Source: Clostridiaceae bacterium
GTDB taxonomy: Bacteria > Bacillota_A > Clostridia > Acetivibrionales > Acetivibrionaceae
NCBI GenBank assembly: GCA_012513545.1
Contig: JAAZCB010000571.1
Location: 1 to 30,224, forward strand
Length of the DNA stretch: 30,224 nucleotides
Reading direction: 5' to 3'
Part shown: positions 1-7,404 of the stretch, piece after piece
How positions within the stretch are numbered: the stretch's first letter is position 1
Layout of the letters: each line of letters begins with the position of its first letter
The notes under the pieces: generated by a model
What the model was told of the DNA's origin: nothing
The model's database searches: none
Seen by the model: only the letters and a program-made list of their open reading frames with translations
Program-made: the position numbers and the translations under genes

Positions 1-171
1 GTTTTTTCATAATACCTTATTTTTCAGGATATGACCACAGAATAAATAATTATGTTGCTTCAGCAACACCGAAGCAGGCAATTTATACAAATATAATACT
101 AATTGCTAAATGTAATTGGAACTGATGAGAAAAAATGTAACCGGGATATTGAAATAAAGCAACAGAATTAT

Positions 172-202
172 TTTGTTATTTCTAAAAGAACGGGTAAGTT
201 TG
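172..202 (+). promoter_or_regulatory. Bacteroidota-type promoter of the regulator gene
   Basis: TTTG at 172-175 and TAAGTTTG at 195-202 are separated by exactly 19 bases. This matches the known Bacteroidota primary-sigma consensus (-33 TTTG, 19-21 bases, -7 TAnnTTTG) at every fixed position. Transcription would start near 209, about 14 bases before the ATG at 223, giving a short leader. It is the best promoter match in the window. Confidence 0.7.
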
Positions 203-222
203 TTACTCATTTACCTGAATGA

Positions 223-780
223 ATGCTCAGCAGTCTAATTACATCAGAGACGAGAATCAAATTGCTTAAGAAATTTTTTCTGAATGGCAGTACCAGAGCT
301 CATTTACGGGGGCTGGAAACAGAGTTCGGGGAATCATCAAATGCCATACGCATTGAGCTGAACAGGTTCGAGGAAGCCGGCCTGCTGAATTCGCTGTGGG
401 AGGGCAATAAGAAGATCTTTCAGGCTAACAGGGATCATCCCCTGTATTGTGACATTCATAGTATAATACTTAAGGAGACGGGTATCGACCGTGTTATAAA
501 TAAGGTAATACACCGGCTCGGGAATCTTAATAGTGTCTATCTCACAGGCGATTTCGCCATGGGGAAGGACAGTCAACTGATTGAACTGATCCTGGTTGGG
601 GAAGAGATAGACCGTGAATATCTGGCCCGGAAAGTGATGCAGGCAGAGGAGATGGTTGGAAGAAAAGTGAGCTATATCGTTCTCAACACCTCAGAGGCAG
701 AACGCTACCTGCTTGATATGAATCCGTCAGAACTGCTTCCCTTATGGGATTGTAAGGGAGAAGAACTGACAACAAAATAA
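223..780 (+). CDS. Winged-helix (ArsR-like) regulator with nucleotidyltransferase-like domain
   Basis: This 185-residue protein is probably a cytoplasmic DNA-binding regulator of the surface-polysaccharide genes downstream. Residues about 5-70 form a winged helix: a 'TRIKLLKKFFLNG' first helix, a recognition-helix region 'ESSNAIRIELNRFEEAGLL', and a wing 'EGNKKIFQAN'. Residues about 98-160 look like a shrunken nucleotidyltransferase fold: 'YLTGDFAMGKDSQLIELILVGE' (written here as YLTGDFAMGKDSQ then LIELILVGE) occupies the place of the usual G-S...D-x-D motif, but the Ser is Asp and the acidic pair is Glu only, so catalysis is unlikely. Proteins of this shape often head Bacteroidota polysaccharide loci; that is family knowledge, and control of this locus is inference. 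The ATG at 223 follows a strong promoter. Base composition is richer in G+C than in the core genes. Confidence 0.75.
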   Translation: MLSSLITSETRIKLLKKFFLNGSTRAHLRGLETEFGESSNAIRIELNRFEEAGLLNSLWEGNKKIFQANRDHPLYCDIHSIILKETGIDRVINKVIHRLGNLNSVYLTGDFAMGKDSQLIELILVGEEIDREYLARKVMQAEEMVGRKVSYIVLNTSEAERYLLDMNPSELLPLWDCKGEELTTK

Positions 781-840
781 AAAGGGTTCCTGTTCCCAGT
801 TGCCATATAAAGCAATGAAATACAGGAATATAAGCCTTTG

Positions 841-890
841 TCGCCCATGCTGCCAGTATGTGAGTGACGGGGCGAAAGCATGTCTTTTTT
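841..890 (+). promoter_or_regulatory. Leader hairpin with ops-like motif and T-run
   Basis: TCGCCC (841-846) pairs with GGGCGA (870-875). Inside it CATGC (846-850) pairs with GTATG (856-860). CATGCT (846-851) can instead pair with AGCATG (877-882), giving a mutually exclusive or pseudoknot-like fold. GGCGAAAGCATG (871-882) matches 9 of 12 bases of the E. coli ops element GGCGGTAGCGTG, which recruits RfaH. Six T follow at 885-890. It could be a plain terminator for the regulator gene, or a pause/antitermination element for the export genes. The structure is seen; the function is inferred. Confidence 0.5.
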
Positions 891-939
891 CAAGATTATT
901 CCAAAATTAATTAGTCAGATTTTAAATTGCTTTTCTTAC

Positions 940-947
940 TACTTTTG
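940..947 (+). promoter_or_regulatory. Candidate -7 box upstream of the wza-like gene
   Basis: TACTTTTG at 940-947 fits TAnnTTTG exactly, 71 bases before the ATG at 1019. No TTTG is present 19-21 bases upstream, so only half the consensus is met. It would start a transcript after the T-run at 885-890. Confidence 0.35.
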
Positions 948-1018
948 TCAAATATATTCATGTAGTTTTATCACTCTTGATTCTTTTTGATTTATAACTT
1001 TTTCTATAAAAACTGATC

Positions 1019-1807
1019 ATGAAAATTCATAGGAATCTATTTATAATAATAATTGTATTGCTTGCAGCCTGTACATCACAGGAGAAACTGGCCTATCTGA
1101 ATAATCTTCCTGAGACCGGAGGTATTGAAACATTTCTAATGGAAATACCTGATTATAAGATACAGCACCGGGATGTGCTTTATATAACCATAAAAGCAAT
1201 GACTCCTGATGGTACTATAAATGATTTTCTTTCTCCTTCAGACCGTACTAGTGGAACATATACTCAGAGTGAAGCAGGTCAATATTTATATGGATATGAT
1301 GTAAACACTGAAGGCAACATCTTATTACCGGTTCTTGGAAATATCAATGTAGCCGGGCTCACTCTCGAGGAAGCGAGATTTATTATCCAGAGAACAGCTG
1401 ATAAACTTTTTAATAATACCACTGTTGAATGTAAGCTGTTGAGTTTCAAATTCACTGTTATAGGTGAAGTTAGAACTCCGGGGACATTTATTAATTATAA
1501 TAATTACCTCACTGTTCTTGAGGCGGTGGGACGTGCAGGAGGAATAAATGACTATGGGCGCCGCGACAAATTGCTTGTGGTCCGCCCTTTTGAAGGAGGT
1601 ACAAAAACATTCACTCTTAACCTGCAGGACAAGAACATACTTTCCAGTGAAGCCTATTTCCTTCTTCCTAATGATGTGGTAATTGTGGAACCTGAATCAA
1701 AAAAAATATTTAATCTTAACCTGCCAACCATCTCGTTTATTATTTCAACGGTCTCCTCAGCAATAACAATGACTCTTCTGCTTATCAATTATTTTGGAGC
1801 TAATTAA
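1019..1807 (+). CDS. wza: Wza-type polysaccharide export outer-membrane lipoprotein
   Basis: Forms the outer-membrane channel through which the finished polysaccharide leaves the cell. The 262-residue sequence starts with a lipoprotein signal: a hydrophobic stretch at 7-17, then L15-A16-A17-C18, with Cys18 the expected lipidated residue. Residues about 42-140 are the poly-export domain ('YKIQHRDVLYITI', 'GNILLPVLGNINVAGLTLEEA'). Residues about 144-225 are an SLBB domain ('FTVIGEVRTPGTF', 'LTVLEAVGRAGGI', 'LLPNDVVIVEP'). A C-terminal hydrophobic segment at about 235-258 is usual for Bacteroidota members. It is shorter than E. coli Wza (about 380 residues), having one SLBB. It belongs with the Wzc-like gene at 3650, but two unrelated genes lie between them. 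The ATG at 1019 gives the complete signal peptide. Confidence 0.92.
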   Translation: MKIHRNLFIIIIVLLAACTSQEKLAYLNNLPETGGIETFLMEIPDYKIQHRDVLYITIKAMTPDGTINDFLSPSDRTSGTYTQSEAGQYLYGYDVNTEGNILLPVLGNINVAGLTLEEARFIIQRTADKLFNNTTVECKLLSFKFTVIGEVRTPGTFINYNNYLTVLEAVGRAGGINDYGRRDKLLVVRPFEGGTKTFTLNLQDKNILSSEAYFLLPNDVVIVEPESKKIFNLNLPTISFIISTVSSAITMTLLLINYFGAN

Positions 1808-1879
1808 AGAGAAAAAACCCATACTCAAAGAATAGTCAGACAACTTTTAATTATTTATCGAAAAATTAAAAAAGGATTC

Positions 1880-1911
1880 TTGTTTTATATTTTTTTCCTA
1901 AATTAGCTTTA
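1880..1911 (+). promoter_or_regulatory. Possible promoter of the lipoprotein gene
   Basis: TTG (1880-1882), 21 bases, then TAGCTTTA (1904-1911), which misses TAnnTTTG only at the last base. It lies 68 bases ahead of the ATG at 1980, in a 172-base A+T-rich gap, and would allow transcription separate from the wza-like gene. Confidence 0.3.
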
Positions 1912-1979
1912 GTATTTACTGTCTGTAGATATCAGTATTAATTTTTAATTGCTGCAGTGTTATTTTAGCTCGTATAAAA

Positions 1980-2492
1980 ATGGGAAATTTGATAAAGATC
2001 AGGAACATCAGTTTTATTGCTGTTGTTTTCACAGGCCTGATGGCTTTTTCAGGCTGTGCTTCAGTTAAATTCTATTCAGATCCCGGTCTGGGAAAGGAGA
2101 CAGGATTGCGTTATTATACTTTAAAGCCTTACCTCCTGGTGGAATATCAGGCGGAAAAAGACAATACGGTGAAGACCAGTGTTGTTTATCTGCCTGATCT
2201 TGAAAACCCCCAGTATCTTGTTATAAAACCGGGGATTGGGGCAACTGATCTGAAGATGGCTTTTACAAACAGTGCTCTAAATTCTTATGGCGTCAGTACC
2301 GAGTCGGAATATCCGGAACTGTTTGAATCAATTGCCTCTATGTTGTCAAAGAGTGCTTATGCTGCACAGGGTTTCGGAGGGTCTGAAGTATCACAGGAGA
2401 GTTCTGAAAAAATCTTTCAGTTGTTTGAGATCATTTCAGATAGCGAAGGAACAAGGCTAAAAGAAATAATTCCACTTTTTTCAAACCAGTAA
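1980..2492 (+). CDS. Putative lipoprotein of unknown function
   Basis: I do not recognise this 170-residue protein. The N-terminus is a clear lipoprotein signal: basic residues K6 and R8, a hydrophobic stretch at about 10-23, then F23-S24-G25-C26. The mature part has no transmembrane segment. It contains a region rich in charged and beta-type sequence ('YYTLKPYLLVEYQAEKDNTV', 'TSVVYLPDLENPQYLVIKPG') followed by a helical C-terminal half. The lack of an Asp after Cys26 does not itself predict location, since sorting rules differ in Bacteroidota. It lies between the export lipoprotein and a papain-fold peptidase inside an export operon, so a role in assembly or surface display is possible but unproven. 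Confidence 0.7.
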   Translation: MGNLIKIRNISFIAVVFTGLMAFSGCASVKFYSDPGLGKETGLRYYTLKPYLLVEYQAEKDNTVKTSVVYLPDLENPQYLVIKPGIGATDLKMAFTNSALNSYGVSTESEYPELFESIASMLSKSAYAAQGFGGSEVSQESSEKIFQLFEIISDSEGTRLKEIIPLFSNQ

Positions 2493-2515
2493 CAAAATGA
2501 ATATACCCTGTCTTA

Positions 2516-2541
2516 CCCGCCGAAGCTTAAGCGAAGGCGGG
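2516..2541. repeat. Palindromic intergenic element (cruciform-like)
   Basis: CCCGCC (2516-2521) and GGCGGG (2536-2541) form a 6-bp G+C stem around GAA, the self-complementary GCTTAAGC and GAA. It sits in the 72-base gap between the lipoprotein gene and the peptidase gene. It is much richer in G+C than its surroundings. It has no following T-run, so it is a poor Rho-independent terminator. It resembles the short palindromic repeats scattered between genes in Bacteroidota genomes; copy number cannot be judged here. Confidence 0.55.
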
Positions 2542-2564
2542 CCCCTACCGTATATTTCTAAGCT

Positions 2565-3476
2565 ATGACAAGCACAATACTGAATAAAAAAATAAATCTC
2601 CGGGGCATGGAGCATCCTGTTGGTACGGGTTGGCTCTCTCCTTTGCCCGACCTGAGGGATTATACCACAGGTCATGACGAGATAAAGGTTTTTAACAAAA
2701 GACTCGGACTTACTGCGAAGAAACATACAATGCCACCTCTTGTTGATCTCAGGCAATGGTGTTCTCCAGTCGAAGATCAGCTCAATCTTGGATCTTGCAC
2801 TGCCCATGCCGGGGCCGGCATAGTGGAATATTTTGAGAGACGGGCTTTTGGTAAGCATATCGAAGCCTCACGTCTTTTCCTTTACAAAGCCACAAGGAAT
2901 ATGATGCAGGTAAGCGGAGATACGGGTGCCTGGCTGAGGGATACTATGGGGGCACTTGTTATGTGCGGAGTTCCTGCAGAGAAATACTGGCCTTATGATA
3001 TTGATAAATTTGATATCGAACCGGGAAGTTTTGTCTATGCACTTGCTGATAATTACCAGTCGCTTAAATATTTTTGTCATGACCCGCAGGGACTTGATTT
3101 ACCCGTAACTGATATTCTGGCCTCAGTGAAAAAATATCTTGAGGCAGGCATCCCGTCTATGTTTGGTTTCTGGGGTTTTCAGTCATTTGAGGACTCGGAA
3201 CAGTCCGGGGATATTCCTTATCCCTGCAAGGGTGAGTCGGCACAATGGGGACATGCTGTTGTTGCCATGGGTTATGACGACAACAAAAGGATACGGAACA
3301 CCTTATGTGATACAGTCACAAATGGGGCACTGCTTATTCGTAACTCATGGGGCACAGACTGGGGCGATGATGGTTACGGCTGGCTTCCTTATGATTATAT
3401 CCTCAACTGTCTTGCCCTTGATTTCTGGTCGCTAATCGAAATGAAGTGGCTTGATTCAGGTGAATTTGGAATTTAA
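2565..3476 (+). CDS. C1-family (papain-fold) cysteine peptidase
   Basis: This 303-residue protein is a peptidase of the papain family. The catalytic set is complete and in the right order: Gln72 (oxyanion hole, 'PVEDQLNLGSC'), Cys78 ('GSCTAHA'), His230 ('WGHAVVAMGYDD') and Asn260 ('IRNSWGTDWGDDGYGWLP'). The N-terminal 'GWLSPLPDLRDY' is usual in bacterial C1 peptidases. No signal peptide or membrane segment is visible from the ATG at 2565, so as read it would be cytoplasmic. No longer start with a signal is apparent, because the region just upstream is the intergenic palindrome. Its place between the Wza-type and Wzc-type genes is unusual. The substrate is unknown. Confidence 0.88.
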   Translation: MTSTILNKKINLRGMEHPVGTGWLSPLPDLRDYTTGHDEIKVFNKRLGLTAKKHTMPPLVDLRQWCSPVEDQLNLGSCTAHAGAGIVEYFERRAFGKHIEASRLFLYKATRNMMQVSGDTGAWLRDTMGALVMCGVPAEKYWPYDIDKFDIEPGSFVYALADNYQSLKYFCHDPQGLDLPVTDILASVKKYLEAGIPSMFGFWGFQSFEDSEQSGDIPYPCKGESAQWGHAVVAMGYDDNKRIRNTLCDTVTNGALLIRNSWGTDWGDDGYGWLPYDYILNCLALDFWSLIEMKWLDSGEFGI

Positions 3477-3620
3477 ACGCTGATAAAGAAGCCTTTGTTT
3501 CTTCAATATTTATTTAAGTTTGATGAGGCTCATATTTTAACAGTGAATTCTATTTATAATTTTAATTTATAGCTTTTAAGTGGTATTTTATATACTATAT
3601 ATCTTTTCCTATTAGTCTTT

Positions 3621-3628
3621 TATTTTTG
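3621..3628 (+). promoter_or_regulatory. Candidate -7 box upstream of the wzc-like gene
   Basis: TATTTTTG at 3621-3628 fits TAnnTTTG exactly and lies 21 bases before the ATG at 3650. No good -33 element is visible at the usual spacing. The 173-base gap 3477-3649 is otherwise A+T-rich without other features. Confidence 0.4.
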
Positions 3629-3649
3629 TAATCTAAATTTCTAACTACA

Positions 3650-6097
3650 ATGAATACCTCTCAGGATTATAGTTCATATTCACAACAAACCAACCTAAGT
3701 TTAAATGAAGATGAAGGTATTGATTTTCGGAAATACATTTCCCTGTTTATTAGTAATTGGTACTGGTTTACTATAGCATTGTTTATATCGATCAGTATTG
3801 CTTATGGTATAAACAGATGGTCTGAGGATGTTTATAGTGTCTCTTCAACTCTTTTAATTAAAGATGATCAACTTGGAGGTTTGGGCTCAGGGATAGCCGA
3901 TATATTTTCCAGGTCAGGATCTTATGGAAACCAGCAAAATGTGAAAAATGAGATAGGGATACTCAAATCTTATAGCCTTAATTATAGGGTAATGGAAAAA
4001 CTTCCAGAGTTTTATGTTGTTTACACATCAGTTGGAAGAAGAGGTATTGCAGAGACAAGGAGTTATAAATCATGCCCCTTTATTGTAAGCTATGATTCTC
4101 TCGAAAAACAGACCTTAGGGCGGAGAATTAATATTAAGTTAATTTCAGACAGTACTTACATAATTGAGATTAACGGTAACAGGGATATTGAAGAAGAATT
4201 ACATTTTGGTGAAAGGTTTAATAAATCAGGATTTGATTTCACAATCAATATCAGAAACAGAGTGGAATATGTATACAATTCTGATAATTCAAATAAGTAT
4301 TATTTCTATTTTACTAGTCCTGTTCTTCTTGCCAATAATTATCGAAACAAATTATCAATAACTCCTTTTGAAGAGAATGCTTCACTTGTAACCCTTTCAA
4401 CTACAGGGTATGTACCCGAGCAGGAGGCTGATTATCTCAATACCTTGATGGATGTCTATCTTGACTTTGGTTTGGAATATAAAAATCAAACAGCTGCAAA
4501 TACAATAGAATTTATTGAAGCGCAGCTGGGTACTATATCTGATTCCCTTCAGATTGCAGAAAACCATCTGGAGAATTTCAGACTTGTAAATAAATTAATT
4601 GATATAAGTCGGGAGGGATCAATAATACAAGACAGACTTGAGCAAATTGATAACGAAAGGACAGGATTATTAATGCAGAAAAATTATTATGACTATCTTA
4701 AAGATTATATTGAATCCAGAAATGAAAATGAGGATATCATTGCTCCTTCTGTAATGGGAGTAACAGACCAACTTCTTATTGGTATGGTTGATGAGTTGGC
4801 CTCACTTCAGAAACAGAAAAGACAACTCTCAATGAATCTTTATGAATCAGCGGAACCTCTTAGAATACTTGAAGAAAATATCTCCAAAGCAAGAAGTGCA
4901 TTAAGAGAAAATATATTCAGCGGACTTCAAAATTTAGAAAATTCTATTAAAGATGCAGATAGGAGGCTAAATAATATTGAAAGTGAAATAAAAAAATTGC
5001 CTTCTACTGAAAGACAAATGATTAATATTCAGAGAAAATTTGATATTAATAATACCGTTTATACTTTTCTTCTTGAAAAAAGAGCGGAAGCTGGTATTGC
5101 AAAAGCCTCAAATGTGTCAGATAACAGGATTATTGATAATGCAGGCTGGTTCAATAGCGCGAGGATAAGACCAAGAGAGAGCAGAAACATTATGATTGCC
5201 GTTATCCTTGGTATGGTGATACCTTTAATTTGCATAATAATAATTGACTTTTTTAACAATAAGGTAATAGACAAGAAAGATATTGAAAGAAAGACATCAG
5301 CCCCTGTGCTGGGATTTATAAGTCATAATAGTCAAAAAACAGAAATGCCTGTGGTTAGAAATCCGGGGTCAACTCTTTCTGAATCATTCCGTTCAGTACG
5401 TACCAATCTCAAGTATTTTCTTAAAGACACTGAATGTCCTGTAATATCAGTAAGTTCGACAATAACCGCGGAAGGGAAAACATTTGTATCAGCCAATCTG
5501 GCTGCAATAATTGCTATGTCAGATAAAAAAGTCCTGCTTGTCGGGCTTGATTTACGTAAACCAAGGATCCATAAAATTTTCGGAATAAATAACGAAAAAG
5601 GGGTTAGTAACTTATTAATAGATGAAGAAGAATTTAAAGATATAGTAATTAAAACCAGCCTGGATAATCTATGGTATGCACCTGCCGGACCTGTTCCTCC
5701 AAATCCTGCTGAACTTATTGAATCAGATAAGATGAAGGAATTTATTGAAAAAGCCAAAATTGAATTTGATTATATAATTATTGATACACCGCCAGTAGCG
5801 ATAGTAACCGATGCACTTTTAATATCTTCTTTTACTGATTTCTACCTTTTCGTTGTAAGACAGAGATATTCTTCAAAAAACACTCTTGAATTGATTGATG
5901 AACTGTATAAAAATAATAGTATTAAGAGCCTTGGAATAGTTGTTAATGACATAAGTATATCAGGATATTATGGTTACGGGTTGAGATATGGCTATTCATT
6001 GGGTTATGGTTATAATTACGGTTACAATTATTATAACCAATATGGTAAATATGGCTACGCTGATTCATCGAAAGGGTATTATACTGAAGATGAGTAG
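3650..6097 (+). CDS. wzc: Wzc-type polysaccharide co-polymerase / BY-kinase
   Basis: Inner-membrane protein that sets chain length and couples polymerisation to export, with a cytoplasmic tyrosine-kinase domain. In 815 residues: a Wzz-type N-terminus with membrane segment at about 30-53; a long periplasmic region with coiled coil (about 280-450) and a GNVR-like end ('PSTERQMINIQRKFDI', 451 on); a second membrane segment at about 513-534; then the kinase. Walker A is 'STITAEGKT' (603-611), Walker A' is 'VLLVGLDLRKP' (628-638) and Walker B is 'DYIIIDTPP' (707-715). Two deviations are visible: Ile replaces the usual Pro-type residue in Walker A, and Gly632 replaces the first Asp of the A' D-x-D. 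Asp634 is kept. The last 43 residues hold 16 Tyr, the autophosphorylation cluster. The partner is the Wza-type protein at 1019. Confidence 0.93.
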   Translation: MNTSQDYSSYSQQTNLSLNEDEGIDFRKYISLFISNWYWFTIALFISISIAYGINRWSEDVYSVSSTLLIKDDQLGGLGSGIADIFSRSGSYGNQQNVKNEIGILKSYSLNYRVMEKLPEFYVVYTSVGRRGIAETRSYKSCPFIVSYDSLEKQTLGRRINIKLISDSTYIIEINGNRDIEEELHFGERFNKSGFDFTINIRNRVEYVYNSDNSNKYYFYFTSPVLLANNYRNKLSITPFEENASLVTLSTTGYVPEQEADYLNTLMDVYLDFGLEYKNQTAANTIEFIEAQLGTISDSLQIAENHLENFRLVNKLIDISREGSIIQDRLEQIDNERTGLLMQKNYYDYLKDYIESRNENEDIIAPSVMGVTDQLLIGMVDELASLQKQKRQLSMNLYESAEPLRILEENISKARSALRENIFSGLQNLENSIKDADRRLNNIESEIKKLPSTERQMINIQRKFDINNTVYTFLLEKRAEAGIAKASNVSDNRIIDNAGWFNSARIRPRESRNIMIAVILGMVIPLICIIIIDFFNNKVIDKKDIERKTSAPVLGFISHNSQKTEMPVVRNPGSTLSESFRSVRTNLKYFLKDTECPVISVSSTITAEGKTFVSANLAAIIAMSDKKVLLVGLDLRKPRIHKIFGINNEKGVSNLLIDEEEFKDIVIKTSLDNLWYAPAGPVPPNPAELIESDKMKEFIEKAKIEFDYIIIDTPPVAIVTDALLISSFTDFYLFVVRQRYSSKNTLELIDELYKNNSIKSLGIVVNDISISGYYGYGLRYGYSLGYGYNYGYNYYNQYGKYGYADSSKGYYTEDE

Positions 6098-6153
6098 AAG
6101 TGAAAAAAGGAAAACAGTTAGCATAGTTGGCTTTACTTTCTGGAGTCCCCGAA

Positions 6154-6161
6154 TAGATTTG
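6154..6161 (+). promoter_or_regulatory. Candidate -7 box at the head of the long gene run
   Basis: TAGATTTG at 6154-6161 fits TAnnTTTG exactly, 32 bases before the TTG start at 6194. The nearest TTG (6127-6129) is 24 bases upstream, slightly too far for the -33 consensus. If used, the 6194-28448 run could be transcribed independently of wzc. Confidence 0.35.
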
Positions 6162-6193
6162 GGAAAGTTAAAGATTAATAAATACATATATTT

Positions 6194-7399
6194 TTGAAGT
6201 TAGAAAGTAAGAAAATATTAATTCTTGCTGGTAGTCATTTTCAAATTCCTGTAATCAAATATGCAAAGGATCAGGGACATTTTGTCATTACCTGTGATAA
6301 TAAACCTTCGAATCCCGGACACAAGTTTGCAGATAAATATTATAATATCAGTACTACTTATCTGGATGAAATTCTGACAGTATCAAAGAAAGAAAAGATA
6401 GATGGCATTTTAGCTTATGGATCTGATATTGCGGCTCCGGCAGCCGCTTATGTCTCAGAAAAAATGGGTTTACCCGGAAATAGCTTTGAGGCAGTCACAA
6501 AATTGACAGATAAGGGACTATTCAGGAAATTCTTACTAGATAATAATTTCAATGTACCGGAATTCAAAGTATTCAGTAATTTAAAGGATACGGAAGCTTA
6601 TTATAATTCAATTAATTATCCTGTTTTTGTGAAACCTGTCGATTCAAGTGGCAGTAAAGGAGTCACGAGGGTAGATTCTCAAAGTATGATTAATAATGCA
6701 TATCATGATGCATTAAAGTTTTCTCGGAAAAATGAGATCATTCTTGAAAAAGAAATAAAAGTAAAAGGACCTCATATCCACGGGGAAGGATTTTATTATA
6801 ATGGAGAATTAAAGTTTCTATTATTAGGAGATCAGTATTTCAGCAAAGTAAATAAATGTGCTCCCCTATCAACAACTTTACCGGGAATGTTTCACAGAGA
6901 AATAATGGCTGAAATCAGATCAAATATTATTTCACTTCTTTCAAAAATAAAATTTATTACCGGGGGTTTAAATATAGAGGTCATAATTAATCCAAAGAAT
7001 AAGATTTATTTTCTTGAAATAGGACCAAGGAACGGAGGTAATTTAATGCCTGAACTGGCTGAATTAGCCTCAGGTTTTAATCTGGCTGCCGCAAATGTAA
7101 ATGCGGCACTGGATTATCAGATTGATTTCAAATATTCTATAAAAACAAGTACTTTTTATGCACAGCTTATCCTGCACAGCAATAAAAAAGGGATATTTAT
7201 CAAACCAGATATTCCAGAGAGATTTAAAAGCAACGAAGTTACAAGTCTTATTTATTATTCAAAAGGGGATATAGTAGAAAAATACCTTGGTTCACAGAAT
7301 GTTATAGGAATAATCTTATATAAATTTAGTGATATTGATAACTACAAAGAATTTCTTGATTATATTTTGCATAATAATTTAGTAAAACTCCAAAATTAA
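6194..7399 (+). CDS. ATP-grasp ligase (carbamoyl-phosphate-synthase-like fold)
   Basis: Predicted carboxylate-amine (or -thiol) ligase that uses ATP through an acyl-phosphate; the substrate is unknown. The 401 residues begin with a Rossmann-like pre-ATP-grasp domain ('KKILILAGSHFQIPVIKYA'). The ATP-grasp core follows: 'FVKPVDSSGSKGV' (145-157, Lys147 and the small-residue loop) and the metal-binding pair Glu262 ('NIEVII') and Glu275 ('LEIGPRNGG'). The start is TTG at 6194: an in-frame stop lies at 6179-6181 and no ATG is available before the Rossmann strand. The GNAT gene follows 5 bases after its stop, so the pair probably acts on the same substrate, for example acylating an amino sugar with an amino acid. 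That last point is inference. Confidence 0.8.
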   Translation: MKLESKKILILAGSHFQIPVIKYAKDQGHFVITCDNKPSNPGHKFADKYYNISTTYLDEILTVSKKEKIDGILAYGSDIAAPAAAYVSEKMGLPGNSFEAVTKLTDKGLFRKFLLDNNFNVPEFKVFSNLKDTEAYYNSINYPVFVKPVDSSGSKGVTRVDSQSMINNAYHDALKFSRKNEIILEKEIKVKGPHIHGEGFYYNGELKFLLLGDQYFSKVNKCAPLSTTLPGMFHREIMAEIRSNIISLLSKIKFITGGLNIEVIINPKNKIYFLEIGPRNGGNLMPELAELASGFNLAAANVNAALDYQIDFKYSIKTSTFYAQLILHSNKKGIFIKPDIPERFKSNEVTSLIYYSKGDIVEKYLGSQNVIGIILYKFSDIDNYKEFLDYILHNNLVKLQN

Positions 7400-7404
7400 G
7401 TCAC

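Noticed and set aside
54..67. Palindrome GTTGCTTCAGCAAC near the left edge
   Set aside because: A short 6-2-6 repeat without a T-run or adjacent gene end in the window. It may belong to the 3' end of a gene outside, but nothing supports a specific role.
2481..2858. Minus-strand open frames overlapping the peptidase and other well-assigned genes
   Set aside because: They are antisense shadows of genes with clear family motifs and show no motif of their own.
3484..3513. Possible terminator after the peptidase gene (AAGAA...TTCTT)
   Set aside because: Only five A/T pairs with a long loop; too weak to call.
6007..6039. 10-bp inverted repeat near the end of the wzc-like gene
   Set aside because: It lies in the Gly-Tyr/Asn-Tyr repeat region, where repeated Tyr and Asn codons create such symmetry; not evidence of a regulatory hairpin.
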